Assembly: GCF_016920785.2 (NCBI RefSeq)
Contig: NW_024609835.1
Span: forward strand, 79,784,795 to 79,848,794
From: Ixodes scapularis
Taxonomy: Eukaryota > Arthropoda > Arachnida > Ixodida > Ixodidae
DNA length: 64,000 nt
Direction of reading: 5' to 3'
The notes beneath the pieces are model-generated. The model did no database searches, was not told the DNA's origin, and saw nothing but the letters and a program-made list of their open reading frames with translations. The stretch's first letter is position 1, and each line of letters opens with the position of its first letter. Shown in pieces: positions 33,840 through 44,739 of this stretch. The position numbers and the translations under genes are program-made.

Positions 33840-36260
33840 GATCTGTGTTGCGTAAACTTCGTATAGTGGAGGTTTATTTTGGAATTTGAGACGTTTTTAG
33901 TTTCAAAACAAAAGAAAAGCCCAAAGAAGCCGGGAAGGACGGCAGGGTTGATACGATTGTCGTCGATATCATATTTGAATGGCGTTCCATTGCAAACGAT
34001 TAGCGACAAACCACCTATGCTTTTTGAGTGTAATCTATGTGTAGTCACGTCAAACTAATTTTGTAATGAGTTTTAGTATTTGCAATCTAGAATTTTATGA
34101 AAGACATCACCCAAACATCGACGTACAAAAAACCGAAACGGAGGCAAAAGTCCGAGGGACACTTTTCGGGGGCAATTTTTCCAAAGACGCCTCATTGAAT
34201 TTTTTTAGGCGAATTTTTCGGAATATCACATTTGAAATGTTTTTACGTACGACACGTGTCAGCGCATCCCAAAGGATATAAATATATATTTGTATTGTTT
34301 GTTTATTTTAAAGTCTACGTTATGGAAAATGATACGTTTTGTTTATATTCTGTGAGCTCAACACGCTTTGAAACAAATTCATGTTCTTCGTTGCCTCACA
34401 TTATTTTGGTGTCGTTCTTCCAGCCGTCACCGACTTCGTAAGTAATAAATGTTTAGTGTAGGAGAGTTTTTTTAACTCAATAAAACAATATGAACTTTCA
34501 TCCCACCTGCCTAGTAGTTTGGATGCCTCTGCATGCGGCACTTTGGAAGCCATGCAAGCCTTTGGCTGTGGAGCTCATTAGTTGACGCTGACTAAGCACA
34601 CCAAGAATGACGCCATTTTTAATACACAGCAACAGTGTAACAGACCTTTTTTAGCTTTCTTTTCTAACCGAAGAAGACCGGTTTCAAGGTAGGCTAATCG
34701 GTGACCAATATATAAAAACCGAAACCGTAAATAACCGGAGTGAAACGAATTCCATAAATATAACCATAACCTTAACTGTCACCGAGACGTTAATATTTTT
34801 GGTTTGAGTCTCTACTTGAAACTGCAATGTCTCGAATCGCGCTGGGGGGATAAACATAGTAAAATAATATTTTTCTTCCTCCAAGTGCTCAAGCAGCACG
34901 TGCTGGGAAGCTGTGTCTGTAGACCACCAACAACCCACCTCTTTGACAACCCCTGCCCTTGGCCTTCCCCTAGCTCCCTTCTTAACCAAAGCGCTTCGCA
35001 CGCATTCATCGGCAATAAGAAAACTAAATATCGGAGTGAGGTTAGTGTTTAACCTAAGACCTTTCGGGCAAGAAAAACAAAGTTGCTGGACCGTGCGCCG
35101 GTGCTGTTTTTTTATTTGAGGGGATTTCTTTTATGTCCCCGACCTTGGGGAAACAGAGACCAACGTAAACACGTGATTGTGTTTTGGCTGAGAAGAGCAG
35201 TTTTGTTTCCAAGCCCATACAGCCTTGTCGTTTTAGTAGGATGTTGCGTTAGTCTTGATTTTATATAAGTTTTGGAAATCTTCCGAGAAGTTAACCGTAA
35301 GGTCAAGCAGCATATCGAAAGCCGTTTTAATCGGTTTAAAGAAAGCTGTTTTAATCGGCTTTCAAGGAAAACAGGAATCAGTATAAAATGCCACCTATAG
35401 AGTTTCTTACTAGTTTCTGTCAGACTTTTGATCATTGCGATTCTTCTCTGGAATGTAAAACAGACATTGTCTAAGAATGCATGATAAAACATATTAAATT
35501 TCTTTGTAATCCGTGTTCACTTCCGCATCGGCTTATCGACGCCTAAGGTTTGGAACAGTTTTCTGGATGTTTATATAAATTTTTATTTAGCTAAACTTTA
35601 AAATAACTGTACATTACGTGGTGTTGCTCCTGTAACTAATTTTGGTTTTAACCAGTTGGATTTGAAATCACTCCTTAGCTGCTGTTTGTAACGACACAGA
35701 TAATAATTAACATATAATCTTGAATTATAACACAAAATAACCTGCTATAAACGCCAAACACATTTTTGAAAAAATGTCTGAGGGTATATTTCGTCGGCGA
35801 TGCGACACTGATCATAGAGTCACATCACAAATCTTATAGTTTGGTCGGAATAACTTTCACGCATACATATTTTTTCACAATAAATATTGATCATATAAAA
35901 CAATATCGGCTCATCGGGAGTATAATATGTGGCAGAATTATTATGGAAAACGGCGATATATCTTATTTCATCTTTCTTCAAGTACAAATAACTAGGTACG
36001 TGCGTACTCGATTACCTTGCTGTCACGAGGTAATCTATGAGGGCTCTGGCGCAGCCGATAAAATAAGATCTATTAGCATCGAGCGTCGCCAGAAATAGTC
36101 CAAAATGCTTCTCAAACTCTCAATGACTAAAAAAAAAATTCAAAATCTTTCAAGGGAGGAGATTACTTATCAGTTTATAGTTCGAAAAATCCGGAGTATG
36201 AATTTGCGGATGAAGCCAATATATAGTGACGAATGACAAGTGATGAGGTGGCGAATAACT
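33840..36260. other. No gene recognised
   Basis: This is AT-rich. A stretch near 35770-35900 weakly resembles 23275-23340 upstream of the intact IGFBP-like gene. ORFs of 105-126 codons on the - strand (34684-35492) have no recognisable domain. Confidence 0.3.
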
Positions 36261-36269
36261 TAAGGAACT

Positions 36270-36610
36270 AAGCGTTTGCTGGGGCAAATTTGTGCCCAAA
36301 ACAAAATAGAAGGTTAGCGTCGCAGGCGTCGATGTCGGCGAAGCAGCAGGATCGAGTGCTAGGGCGACTTGACTCCGGTTCGCCGCGCCGAGCTTCTTGT
36401 GTATACACGCGTGGGCTTCTGGAACAATCGGCGCAGAAAGTACGGCGCGTAGAACATTCGAACCTCGAATAAACAACAGAAGTCTCGAATACACCAGAAA
36501 GCGACATTTACCGATACAACAAACAAATGCGTCGGCTCGCAGGCGTCGAACCTGGGCCCTCGTCGTGGGAGCCAACTACGATAACCATTTAGCCACGGGC
36601 GCGCTCTCTA
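36270..36610 (-). mobile_element. tRNA-headed SINE (ACATCGACGCCTGCGACGCTA family)
   Basis: On the - strand the head reads CCGTGGCTAAATGGTTATCG (A box) and CCCAGGTTCGACGCC (B box). A body of about 250 bases follows. It contains CGCCGACATCGACGCCTGCG near its end, identical to the element at 61945-62165. No long frame is conserved between the two copies. Confidence 0.6.
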
Positions 36611-36759
36611 CTTGCCTAGTTGCGCGAGCGTCATCACTCCCGCTTTTAAAAAAAAACATCGCCCCGATGCAACACAACACGAAGCAAAGCCAATAAAAAG
36701 AGCGGTAAACTAAAGAGTCATTTGGGAAACATAAGGTACACAGTCAAATTGAATGTAGA

Positions 36760-37567
36760 ATCGCTTGAATCGAACGACCTGAACCACCTCGGGTCGTGGA
36801 AGACGGTAATGCCGCGCTTAGTTTTCCCGGCGTGGAATAGGGGAAAGGCTTTGTCGGCTGGAACAGTGATGTGTTCACTCTGGACGTGATGGCGACGGCG
36901 AACGAGATCCTTAGGGTGCAGCCGGCGTCGGGGACGGCGATCGGCGCAGGTACTTTTCGGTGAATCTCGGCCGCTCACTAAATCGTGTCAGGGGGTCGTT
37001 CTGCGCAAACCCTTGCAGGCCCATCTGGCGAAAGCTGCACCGTCGGTAGACGTGGCCGGCCCCTTTGCAGTGGCAACAGAGAAGGCCGCCGTCAATCGGC
37101 CGTTCTCAATCGCCATACGTCGGTCATCGGGATGCACGGGGTTCCTAGCGGGCGTGTGGGACTCTGTCGTTATGGTGTCGGGCATACTGCTGCGCTGGAG
37201 ACTAACGTTGTGGCGAAGCGGCATATGGGTGGGGCGGTGGCGGTGGCCGTCGGTTCATTGCGGCGTACGACAACATTGGCTCGTCAGTGGCTGCCACGCT
37301 GTTTGGAGCCATTGGTTCGAAGGCTCGCTGTACTTCTTCCCGAACCACCTCTGCGATGGAGAGCGAGGCCGGGCGTCCAGCAGTGGGCAGCAGCTTCTTT
37401 AGCTCGTCCCATTCAACGTCGCAAATATTCTCCGAATTCCATGGAGGCTGGAGCCGTGGTCCAATCCCGATAGCGAGGGGGCAGCTGCGCCGGTGTGCCG
37501 CTGGTAGTGGGTTGCCCTTGTAAGGATGGCTCGCTGCGCGCGGCGATATCATTGGCCGGTGACACAC
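36760..37567 (-). pseudogene. Frameshifted Gag-like protein of an LTR retroelement
   Basis: The - strand frame at 37202-37567 includes WDELKKLLPTAG and AEVVREEVQRAFEP, an acidic/proline-rich Gag-type region. After a frame change near 37110 the sequence reads CCHCKGAGHVYRRC (37037-37078). This is a complete C-x2-C-x4-H-x4-C zinc knuckle, followed by SFRQMGLQGFAQNDPLTRFS. A Ser-Pro-rich tail (RRSPSPTPAAP) runs to stops near 36860. One-base shifts and stops prevent a single product. No protease or integrase is adjacent. A Ty3-type origin is likely, but the clade is not determinable from Gag alone. Confidence 0.72.
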
Positions 37568-37569
37568 AC

Positions 37570-38101
37570 ACTTAAAATACCTGTAACTATTTGGCTGAAT
37601 TTCGAGAGCCTTACAACATCAAAGCCCATTCTTGTAAAGCCAACATTGGAACAAGAATTACATTAACGTGAACTCGGTTTTTGTATATGTGGTAAACCAA
37701 GAAATCTGAATTTGAAAGTAGGATTACTTAATCGGAAGAGAAAATATTCGTTGCGTGCATATTGTTAAGACGTGGTCTTTTTGTTTCTTTTGAACACGTA
37801 ACTTCATAGCTATAATGATGTCTTAGTTAATTCATAGTAGCCTCCATAGGAGGTTATGGTATAATATAACAATTATGTCTAGATGTCGATTAATCTTGTT
37901 TGATAGTCAGCGTTCATTGGGCTCATGTAAAACAGAGTATTTATTATTGACCCTCCATAGCAGGGTTGGAATTATTTATTGTCCCACCAAAGAGTCAATT
38001 TTAATAAAAGTATACTAAATCCGTGTTGAGATTTCTACGCAAGCAGGTAACTAACCGCATTTCCCATCTTCCTACTTTGTGCTGGAGTTAGTAATTTCGG
38101 G
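37570..38101. other. AT-rich region upstream of the second IGFBP-like exon 1
   Basis: No gene is seen. CTCCATAG occurs twice (37843 and 37953) in otherwise simple AT-rich DNA. Confidence 0.3.
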
Positions 38102-38151
38102 ATGAAGACTACCCATGTTCACCTGTTTATCGCCACCTTTGGGATTACTCG
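38102..38151 (+). pseudogene. Signal-peptide exon of a broken IGFBP-like paralog
   Basis: ATG opens exactly 50 coding bases before a GGTGAGTA donor. This is the same exon length, phase and donor as exon 1 of the intact gene. The encoded MKTTHVHLFIATFGITR is less hydrophobic than its relative, with two His residues, so it looks eroded as a secretion signal. Its likely partner is the cysteine exon at 47227-47350, 9.1 kb downstream. The interval is occupied by a retrotransposon. The link between the two exons is inference from order, orientation and exon size. Confidence 0.55.
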
Positions 38152-38248
38152 GTGAGTAAAAAAAAAATGTGCACCTTTTATAACTAAGATTATATTAACC
38201 CACTGAATGTGAATGCGCAAAAACCGGGTAAATATTAAGCATGGTGAA

Positions 38249-38345
38249 AACCCCGAGACTGTGGATAAAAACGGCACATGCCCTAAAAGGTCTCAATTGA
38301 GACATATTGAAGTCTGGGTCGTGTTTACTCGCAGTCTCGGTTTTT
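38249..38345. mobile_element. Second copy of the CCCCGAGACTG MITE
   Basis: Termini AACCCCGAGACTG and CAGTCTCGGTTTTT match those at 1091-1178. It lies about 100 bases into the intron of the broken paralog. Confidence 0.5.
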
Positions 38346-40358
38346 CAGGATTGAAGATCGTTCTTGGGTCTTACAACAAAGCCAGCGTTTTAAATCTGGT
38401 GTCCATCTGCATCACCTATTATATCTAATATTAAGTAAACAATATGGCAGAAGCAAAAAGATAAGAAGAAAACCCAAAAAGGTTCAGTACTCTGCAAAAC
38501 AAAATTAGAAGTACCTGGTGGAGCCTCTTCCCCAAAGTATGGCACACGACGTGAAATGATTATTGGAATGGGGCAGCTTTCGGTCCAGTGTTTGAGCAAG
38601 CTCATTTCAAAAAAGGAAATCAGGGATACTGAGTACACAGTCAATAGGTGACCGGCGTTTGGCAGCAGCCTCAAAGAACTCTGGGTAATATTCACTTCCG
38701 GTTCGTAGCTAGCAGCCGACGCAGCCCCATGACGGCTACGGAAGCGTGTGCGGGAGTTGAAACCCGATCAATCCGGGCCATCTTCTTCTGCTGCTGGGTG
38801 ACTTACACACTTCCGAACGTCTCAAGTTACTTTTACGGATAAGTTAAGTACTAATCGGTACGCAGAAGCATCGAGAACGGCCACGAAAGCGTAGAGCGAG
38901 TGCGGCCGGCGGCAAGCTGCACTCGCACAGTGCTTTCCGGATCTTCGCATGAAAACTCAGGTTGGATGTTTCGTTTTCCTTTTGAGCCAGCGTTCTTCAT
39001 TTGGGTTCTGTTTATTTTTGATGGTTACGTTAGATCACATCACCGACTGAAATAGGCGCGAATGTAAGCCGTGGAACGCGGCCAGCTGAAATGTTCGATC
39101 GGAGGTTTGGCGTACTTTTCTCATTTTGTTAGAGCACCTGAGTCTGGGTAAGAAAATCTTCAGGCAACCAAAAGTTGAAGACAGGGAAAGAAGTCGGTCA
39201 GACGGCGTTTCAAACTCAGCTAATATGTTTTCTCGCGCGATTAAAACGCCACTTCCGTGCGAAAGTTAGTTTCAACGACATCTGACTACGTGACAATATT
39301 TGCTTTTTAACACTCACGCGTTTTTGGTACTTCAACTAAGTTGTCCCCCGTGAACTACAATAACCCTCCCCCCCCCCCCCCTTTTTCCCGCGCGTTTTTT
39401 TTAATGATGTCGAGTAAGAAAGCATGCACAAACGAGCACCGATTTTGATATGAGCTACGCAGGGTCGTGCTACTGCTTTATAATCCGTCAATATGAAGGT
39501 GCTGCCCATTTGCTTTTGTTTCTTTATATTACAAAAAGCTGACCTGTCCTTTTGTTTATTTATATTATAGCAAGTCACCCATCCACGCCGCTCCCCGGGA
39601 ACAGTCTGCGGCGGCTCATCACAGAAAATGTTAATCCGAGCTGTCGATGTAACGATTAAATGGCCTGGTAATGGCACTGTATGTTGATGAAACGTCGTGC
39701 CATGAACCGATTGCCTGCGAGATTGCATCCCGCGTTCTCTCAGATGCCTTGTACGACAAGCAGTGTTCACCCCTTCGCGGAATAATCGAGACGCTTTTGG
39801 AGGGTGCCAAAAGACTGTCAGAGATCGTTATTTCCCGCAAGCCCTACCCAAAGAAAGAGAGAACACGTTGTACAGGCCTGTAACAATATTGGCCGCGCAT
39901 AAACGGTCACCGACGTTTGTCTGTCACAGGTCATCTCGCTCTTTCACTCGCTTAACAGCGACGGCCCATCGTTGCTTCCATGCTTTGTTACACGGGAACT
40001 GGAACATCTTATGCCCTCTATGGCTTGCGTTAGAACAACGTACCGCGGAGCTGTAAGCCATTCTCACCGCGAATACACCACGGCCACCACGCCTAGAAGG
40101 GCTCTCGATGCAGCTGGACGAACCGCGACCGGCACCGGACGAACCGGAAGCGTGAAGTCACGTGGTGTCTCGCTTCGGATGACGAAACTTCCGGCTCAAA
40201 CGCCGGTCACCTATTGTGACGGTGGAACTTTCCGAATCCCTCCCCTGCTGATAACGCCATGGACGGCAGCCTCGGAAGCATCGACATCAATCGCGATTTC
40301 TACAAAGGCAGCGGAGCGCCTGTCGTCAATCAGTGGGCACGGCATCCAGGCTACCAAC
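38346..40358. other. No gene recognised; may include the retrotransposon 5' UTR
   Basis: A C tract (39367-39381) and GC-rich sequence near 40060-40250 precede the non-LTR element. I cannot place its 5' end. ORFs of 144-174 codons here lack domains. Confidence 0.3.
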
Positions 40359-41285
40359 ATGACGCCTAACATTCCACTTCTGTTCATTGTGCAGGTGAGT
40401 AGAAATGACCTACCCTGTTCAATTAGGTGTAACAATCCTTGTCTTATTGTCCTGCCGTGCCCACGGATGTGCCTAAAGCGTTTTTTTGAGACCTGATATT
40501 GCTTCTAAGTGGCGACGTTGAACGTAACCCTGGTGCCATGACCGTAGCACAGGCTGAGACTCTAGCTAGGATTGAAACTTTTGTTACTCAATTACATGAA
40601 GGTCAGGCAGGTGTCGTGGTACAACTAAAAGAAATTACTGACGAGCAAAAACGCACAAGTGACTCATTATCTGCTTTAACAACGCGTGTGACGACTATTG
40701 AAACTGATCTTGCAATCTGTAAATCCAAAGCAAACGCGGCGACTGAAATCGAAACGAAGGTTGAATGCCTTCTTTCCGAGATCGCGCTTTTGAAACGGCG
40801 CTCCGATGATGCCGAGAGTCGTTCCCGACGATCGAACTTACTTTTTTTTGGGCTTCAAGGCAGTGCCAGGGAATCGTGGGCGGAATCCAAAAAACTAGTT
40901 CTCGACGTATGCAGTGATAAACTAGGCATACAGGTTACCCCTGATACGATTGAAAGGGCCCATCGAATCGGTAGGTTTCATCCCAATAAAAACCGACCTA
41001 TTATCGTAAAATTTTCTTTTTTTTAAACACAAAGAAACTGTGCTGAGATCATGCTCCAAGCTAAAAGACACCAACCTGTCGGTTAGTGAAGACTACGCAA
41101 AAAATGTTCAATTCGCCAGGAAAATGCTTCTACAGTTCGCCCGAGCCCAGGGAGGCCTCTACAAACTTCGCGTGGACAGATTACATTTGGGGAATAAACT
41201 ATTTATTTTCAATTATGAGACTAACCAAATCTGTGAGGGCAGCCCGAACGAATCGAACACTGCGTCAACAATTCTGCCACTTTGA
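40359..41285 (+). pseudogene. Retrotransposon ORF1 with 2A-like motif (broken)
   Basis: A leader from ATG 40359 (MTPNIPLLFIVQ start, hydrophobic NPCLIVLPCP) runs into a seven-T tract, after which the frame shifts. The next frame opens DLILLLSGDVERNPGAM (40490-40540). Its GDVERNPG core matches the 2A ribosome-skipping motif D-V/I-E-x-N-P-G-P, except that the last Pro is Ala. Then come heptad-rich sequence to about 40800, RSRRSNLLFFGL, and TIERAHRIGR followed by RPIIVKF. These mark an L1-like ORF1 nucleic-acid-binding domain. A second T-run frameshift near 41017 moves the remainder (LSVSEDYAKNVQFARKML) to 41040-41285. 2A motifs at the start of ORF1 are known in some APE-type elements of other animals. 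Confidence 0.82.
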
Positions 41286-41289
41286 AGTT

Positions 41290-42445
41290 AAAAAATGTCG
41301 CGATAAAGAAACCATTTCGTTCCCAATCTTTTTCAAAAAATATTTCAGTTTTGTTTACAAACATAAGAAGTATTGTCCGCAACCGCGATGACTTGTCCTC
41401 CGTCATTGACGCGGCGTCGCGTGACGTTGTTATTCTTACAGAAACTTGGCTTTCGAGTGTTATTCGCGATAATGAAATTTTTGATTGTGTTCAGAGTTAT
41501 AGGTTTTATCGTTGTGACCGAACTGATAGGCGGGGGGGGGGGGGGGGGGTCCTAATCGCAGTGAATATAAATCTTGAATGTTACCAAGTAAGCGTTAACA
41601 CCGTTTAATCTCTGCCCATAGAAATGTTATTTTGTGTGCCTGTTATCGTCCGCCCAATGCGTCCACAAATTTTTGTTCTGCCTTGCATGACGCGTTATGC
41701 ACAATTACATCTAGGTTTCCTTTTGCACCTTTATTTTTACTTGGCGATTTCAATTTGCCCCTAATCGACTGGTCAGGAGCATTCCCAACTACCACTTGCA
41801 ATTCTGCAATATACTCTGAATTCCTCGATCTTTGCTTGGACTTTTCGTTAACACAACTTGTTGCTGAAGCTACTCGAGTCACTGTGCCTTCGGCCACTGT
41901 ACTACAGGGTGTCACAAAAGAAAATTTACACGGTCTTTTTTACCGCAAAAATAAACTAGGCATCGCCGAACTCTCATTCTCCGCCCAAAGGTAGAGCTAG
42001 AGGTCACAACCAGATGCCAAAGTTTCAGCCCGATCCGATAACTTAATCAAAAGTTATTAGTGATTTTCTGAAAATTTCAATGGGAAAATGGAGCCCATTT
42101 TTGCCCGTTTTCGGTTTCTGGTGCCATAGAGCCCCATGTGTTTGAAAACTCGGTCGGCCGCCATTTTCCCATTGAAATTTTCAGAAAATCACTTATAACT
42201 TTTGATCAAGTTATCGTATCGGGCTGAAACTTTGTCATCTGGTGGTGACCTCTAGCGCTATCTTTGGGCACAGAATGAGCGTTCGGCGATGCCTAGTTTA
42301 TTTTTGCGGTAAAAAAGACCGTGTAAATTTTCTTTTGTGACGCCCTGTAGATCTCATTTTATCCTCTGACTCTAACCTTGCCTCTTCCATATCCTACTTA
42401 CCGGGTATCAGCGATCACTCCATTTTACATTTCTCGTTACTTACA
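41290..42445 (+). pseudogene. ORF2 endonuclease domain, frameshifted and interrupted by a MITE
   Basis: The first frame carries VLFTNIRSIVRN, DVVILTETWLSS (catalytic Glu) and YRFYRCDRTDRRGGGG. The Gly run is encoded by an uninterrupted G tract at 41532-41549. It then stops at 41606. The next frame carries CACYRPP and LFLLGDFNLPLIDW, the conserved Gly-Asp-Phe-Asn of APE nucleases, and runs to 41903. There a 443-bp MITE is inserted. Past it the same frame resumes DLILSSD, then LPGISDHSILHF, the SDH active-site strand. All key endonuclease motifs are visible, so the element was complete when it inserted. Confidence 0.82.
41905..42347. mobile_element. 443-bp TA-flanked foldback MITE inside ORF2
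   Basis: It begins CAGGGTGTCACAAAAGAAAA and ends TTTTCTTTTGTGACGCCCTG with TA on both sides. The halves pair over about 200 bases (TAAACTAGGCATCGCCGAAC, AAGTTTCAGCCCGAT and TTTTCAGAAAATCAC recur inverted). Removing it and one TA rejoins the endonuclease reading frame, so the insertion boundaries are well fixed. The TA duplication and CAG start fit Tc1/mariner. Confidence 0.88.
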
Positions 42446-43846
42446 CCAGTGTCTGATGCTAGTAAGTCAACAAAACATTTCTTCGACTATAGTAAAGCGA
42501 ATTTTGGGGCTATAAATAACGAACTAGCTGGCTTCCGTGACGAATTCCTTCCTATTTTTTCTGAACGCTCGGTTGAAAGCAATTGGTCAATATTTAAGAA
42601 TAAATTAGTATCTCTAATTAACTTATTCATTCCATATAGGTCCATTAAAACAAATTCCTTGTCTCCATGGTTTAATGTAACACTTAAGCGCCTTAACAAC
42701 AAAAAGAAACGTTTGTTTCGTTCTGCAAAGCTTTCTTGTAGTGACGCACGTTGGGAAGTCTATCATGCAGCTGAGGATGCGTATAAACTAGCCATCAAGG
42801 ACGCTAAACTAACATTTTTTAATGTGACCTTACCTTCCATGTTACTGACCAGTCCTAAACAGTTTTGGCGTATTATGAATAGGAACAAAACGAACGATAT
42901 ATCGCTCACTAATAATGGTGTTGTTATTCCAAATGACCAGCGTGCCTCCATCTTAAATGACATTTTTGTAAAAGCGTTTTGTGTTGATGATGATTGCTTC
43001 CACCCTGTGTACTCTAATTATAACTTTTTGCCCATGGATCCTCTTGTGATTGACTATGACGGAATTTTAAATTTGATTGATAACTTAAAAACATCTTCGT
43101 CTTTTGGAGTAGACAATGTCACCTCCACACTCCTTAAGAATACTAAAAATTATATCGCAATTTACCTTTTTAAGATTTTTGAGCAATCTCTTGCATCTGG
43201 TGTATTGCCCGAAGAGTGGAAAATAGGGAAGGTGATTCCACTCCATAAACAGGGCAATAAACAGAGTCCTCTTAACTATCGCCCCATTTCCTTAATCAGC
43301 ACACTTTGTAAAATTTTAGAGCACATAATTTTCACTCATTTGGTTAACTACTTGGACTCTAATTCCTTCGTTTCTCCATCCCAACATGGTTTTCGTAAAT
43401 CCCTTTCATGTGAGACCCAACTACTGACCTTCACTAATGATGTACTTTCCATACTTGACCGTAAATCCCAGATTGACTGTGTTTTTTTAGATTTCTGCAA
43501 AGCTTTCGACAAAGTTCCTGATAAACGTTTACTCTTTAAACTTAGTCAACTTAATCTCGATCCTAACGTGCTGTCTTGGATTACATGTTTTTTAGCTAAT
43601 CGTTCTCAGTTCGTTCATGCTAACAATGTGAATTCTTCTATCAAACCTGTTACTTCTGGTGTACCGCAAGGGTCTGTTTTGGGGCCCCTGTTGTTTTTAA
43701 TTTACGTAAATGACTTACCACTGTGTGTATCATCATCGATTAGCCTCTTTGCTGATGATTGTGTAGTTTATCGAGAAGTCACTAATACTACTGACATCGA
43801 ACTTCTTCAAAATGGCTTACAAGCTGTGGCTGATTGGTGCGATTAG
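42350..43846 (+). pseudogene. ORF2 reverse transcriptase domain, ending at a premature stop
   Basis: An open frame from the MITE junction contains the fingers/palm motifs in order. They are SPLNYRPISLISTLCK (region 2), SQHGFRKSLSCETQL, FLDFCKAFDKV (first catalytic Asp), TSGVPQGSVLGPLLFLIYVNDLP, and SLFADDCVVY (FADD at 43748-43759). It halts at TAG (43844-43846), in the place where related proteins read on through WCDxWxM. The sequence beyond continues the family's signature (SFNTNKCKAMTIS) in the same frame, so a single nonsense mutation caused the first break. RT uses the RNA as template at nicked target DNA. Confidence 0.88.
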
Positions 43847-44552
43847 TGGCAAATGTCCTTCAATACTAACAAATGTAAAGCGATGACTATCTCCCGTCGA
43901 ATTACTATATCCTTTACTTAATCAATCGTTGAAATTCCTTTTTAAACTGTACCATGCTATAAGCACCTTGGGGTGCACATCACTTCTAACATGTCATGAA
44001 AAACTCATACTGACCACATTATCGCCAACGCTAACTCCATGCTTGGTTACCTAAAGAGAAAATTTAGGTTAGCCCCAGTGTCCCTAAAACTACTAATCTA
44101 TAAACCCTTGTCCGTTCCAAACTAGACTATGCAGCAGCAATCTGGGATCCTGGTCTCTCAACTCTCGTGACTAATCTTGAATCCCTACAGAATCGCGGTG
44201 CCCGTTTTATATTTGCTAACTATCATCGCACATCTAGTGTCTCAACTATGAAAACTAATTTATCACTTCCTGCTCTTTCATAACGCCGAAAAATATCTCG
44301 TTTTTGTCTTTTTTTTATAAAACTTATCATTCCAATACTTCGCTAAAAAACAAACTAATGTTAAATCCTGTTTTCATCTTGCCGCGCGTAGATCATCAAT
44401 TTAAAGTCGGAATTCCTCATTGCATTACCTCAGCCTATTATAGCTCTTTTATTCCAAGGACATCTTCAGAGTGGAATCGCCTTCCCGCGCAAATAGTAAA
44501 TGTACCGTCCTTTGACTTGTATAAAAGTGCGTTAACTACTTACCTATGTTAA
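43847..44552 (+). pseudogene. Degraded C-terminal part of ORF2
   Basis: Several frames carry pieces of the post-RT region. NTNKCKAMTIS follows the premature stop directly, and SKLDYAAAIWDP lies near 44120. SAYYSSFIPRTSSEWNRLPA, followed by SFDLYKSALTTYL, reaches a stop at 44550. Small indels separate them. The 3' UTR to 44735 is about 180 bases, with a stem CCCCAGGGGC near 44695. Confidence 0.75.
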
Positions 44553-44739
44553 TATTTTTTGTTTGTTTGTTTGCCTTGTTCTATACATTTCTTAATTTGC
44601 TTACACAGTTTTTTACATTTTTCGTGCTTGGTTTTTAGTGTTTGTATATTGTTTTGTGTTCCAAATTTGTCTTGTACCACTCCCCTCTGTAATGCCCCAG
44701 GGGCTTTAGGGTACTTAAATAAATAAATAAATAGTGAAA

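Larger units (their letters stand above)
40359..44735 (+). mobile_element. APE-type non-LTR retrotransposon, near full length but inactive
   Basis: The order is ORF1 (leader, 2A-like motif, coiled coil, nucleic-acid-binding domain), ORF2 endonuclease, ORF2 reverse transcriptase, a C-terminal domain, and a 3' end finishing in TAAATAAATAAATAAAT. It belongs to the CR1/L2/jockey group broadly; the exact clade needs phylogeny. Damage includes frameshifts at T runs (about 40481 and 41017), a frameshift near 41608, a TA-flanked MITE inserted at 41905, and a TAG stop at 43844. It sits in the presumed intron of the broken IGFBP-like paralog. Confidence 0.85.

Noticed and set aside
36985..37473. 162-codon + strand ORF
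   Set aside because: It is antisense to the Gag-like region, whose zinc knuckle is clear on the - strand.
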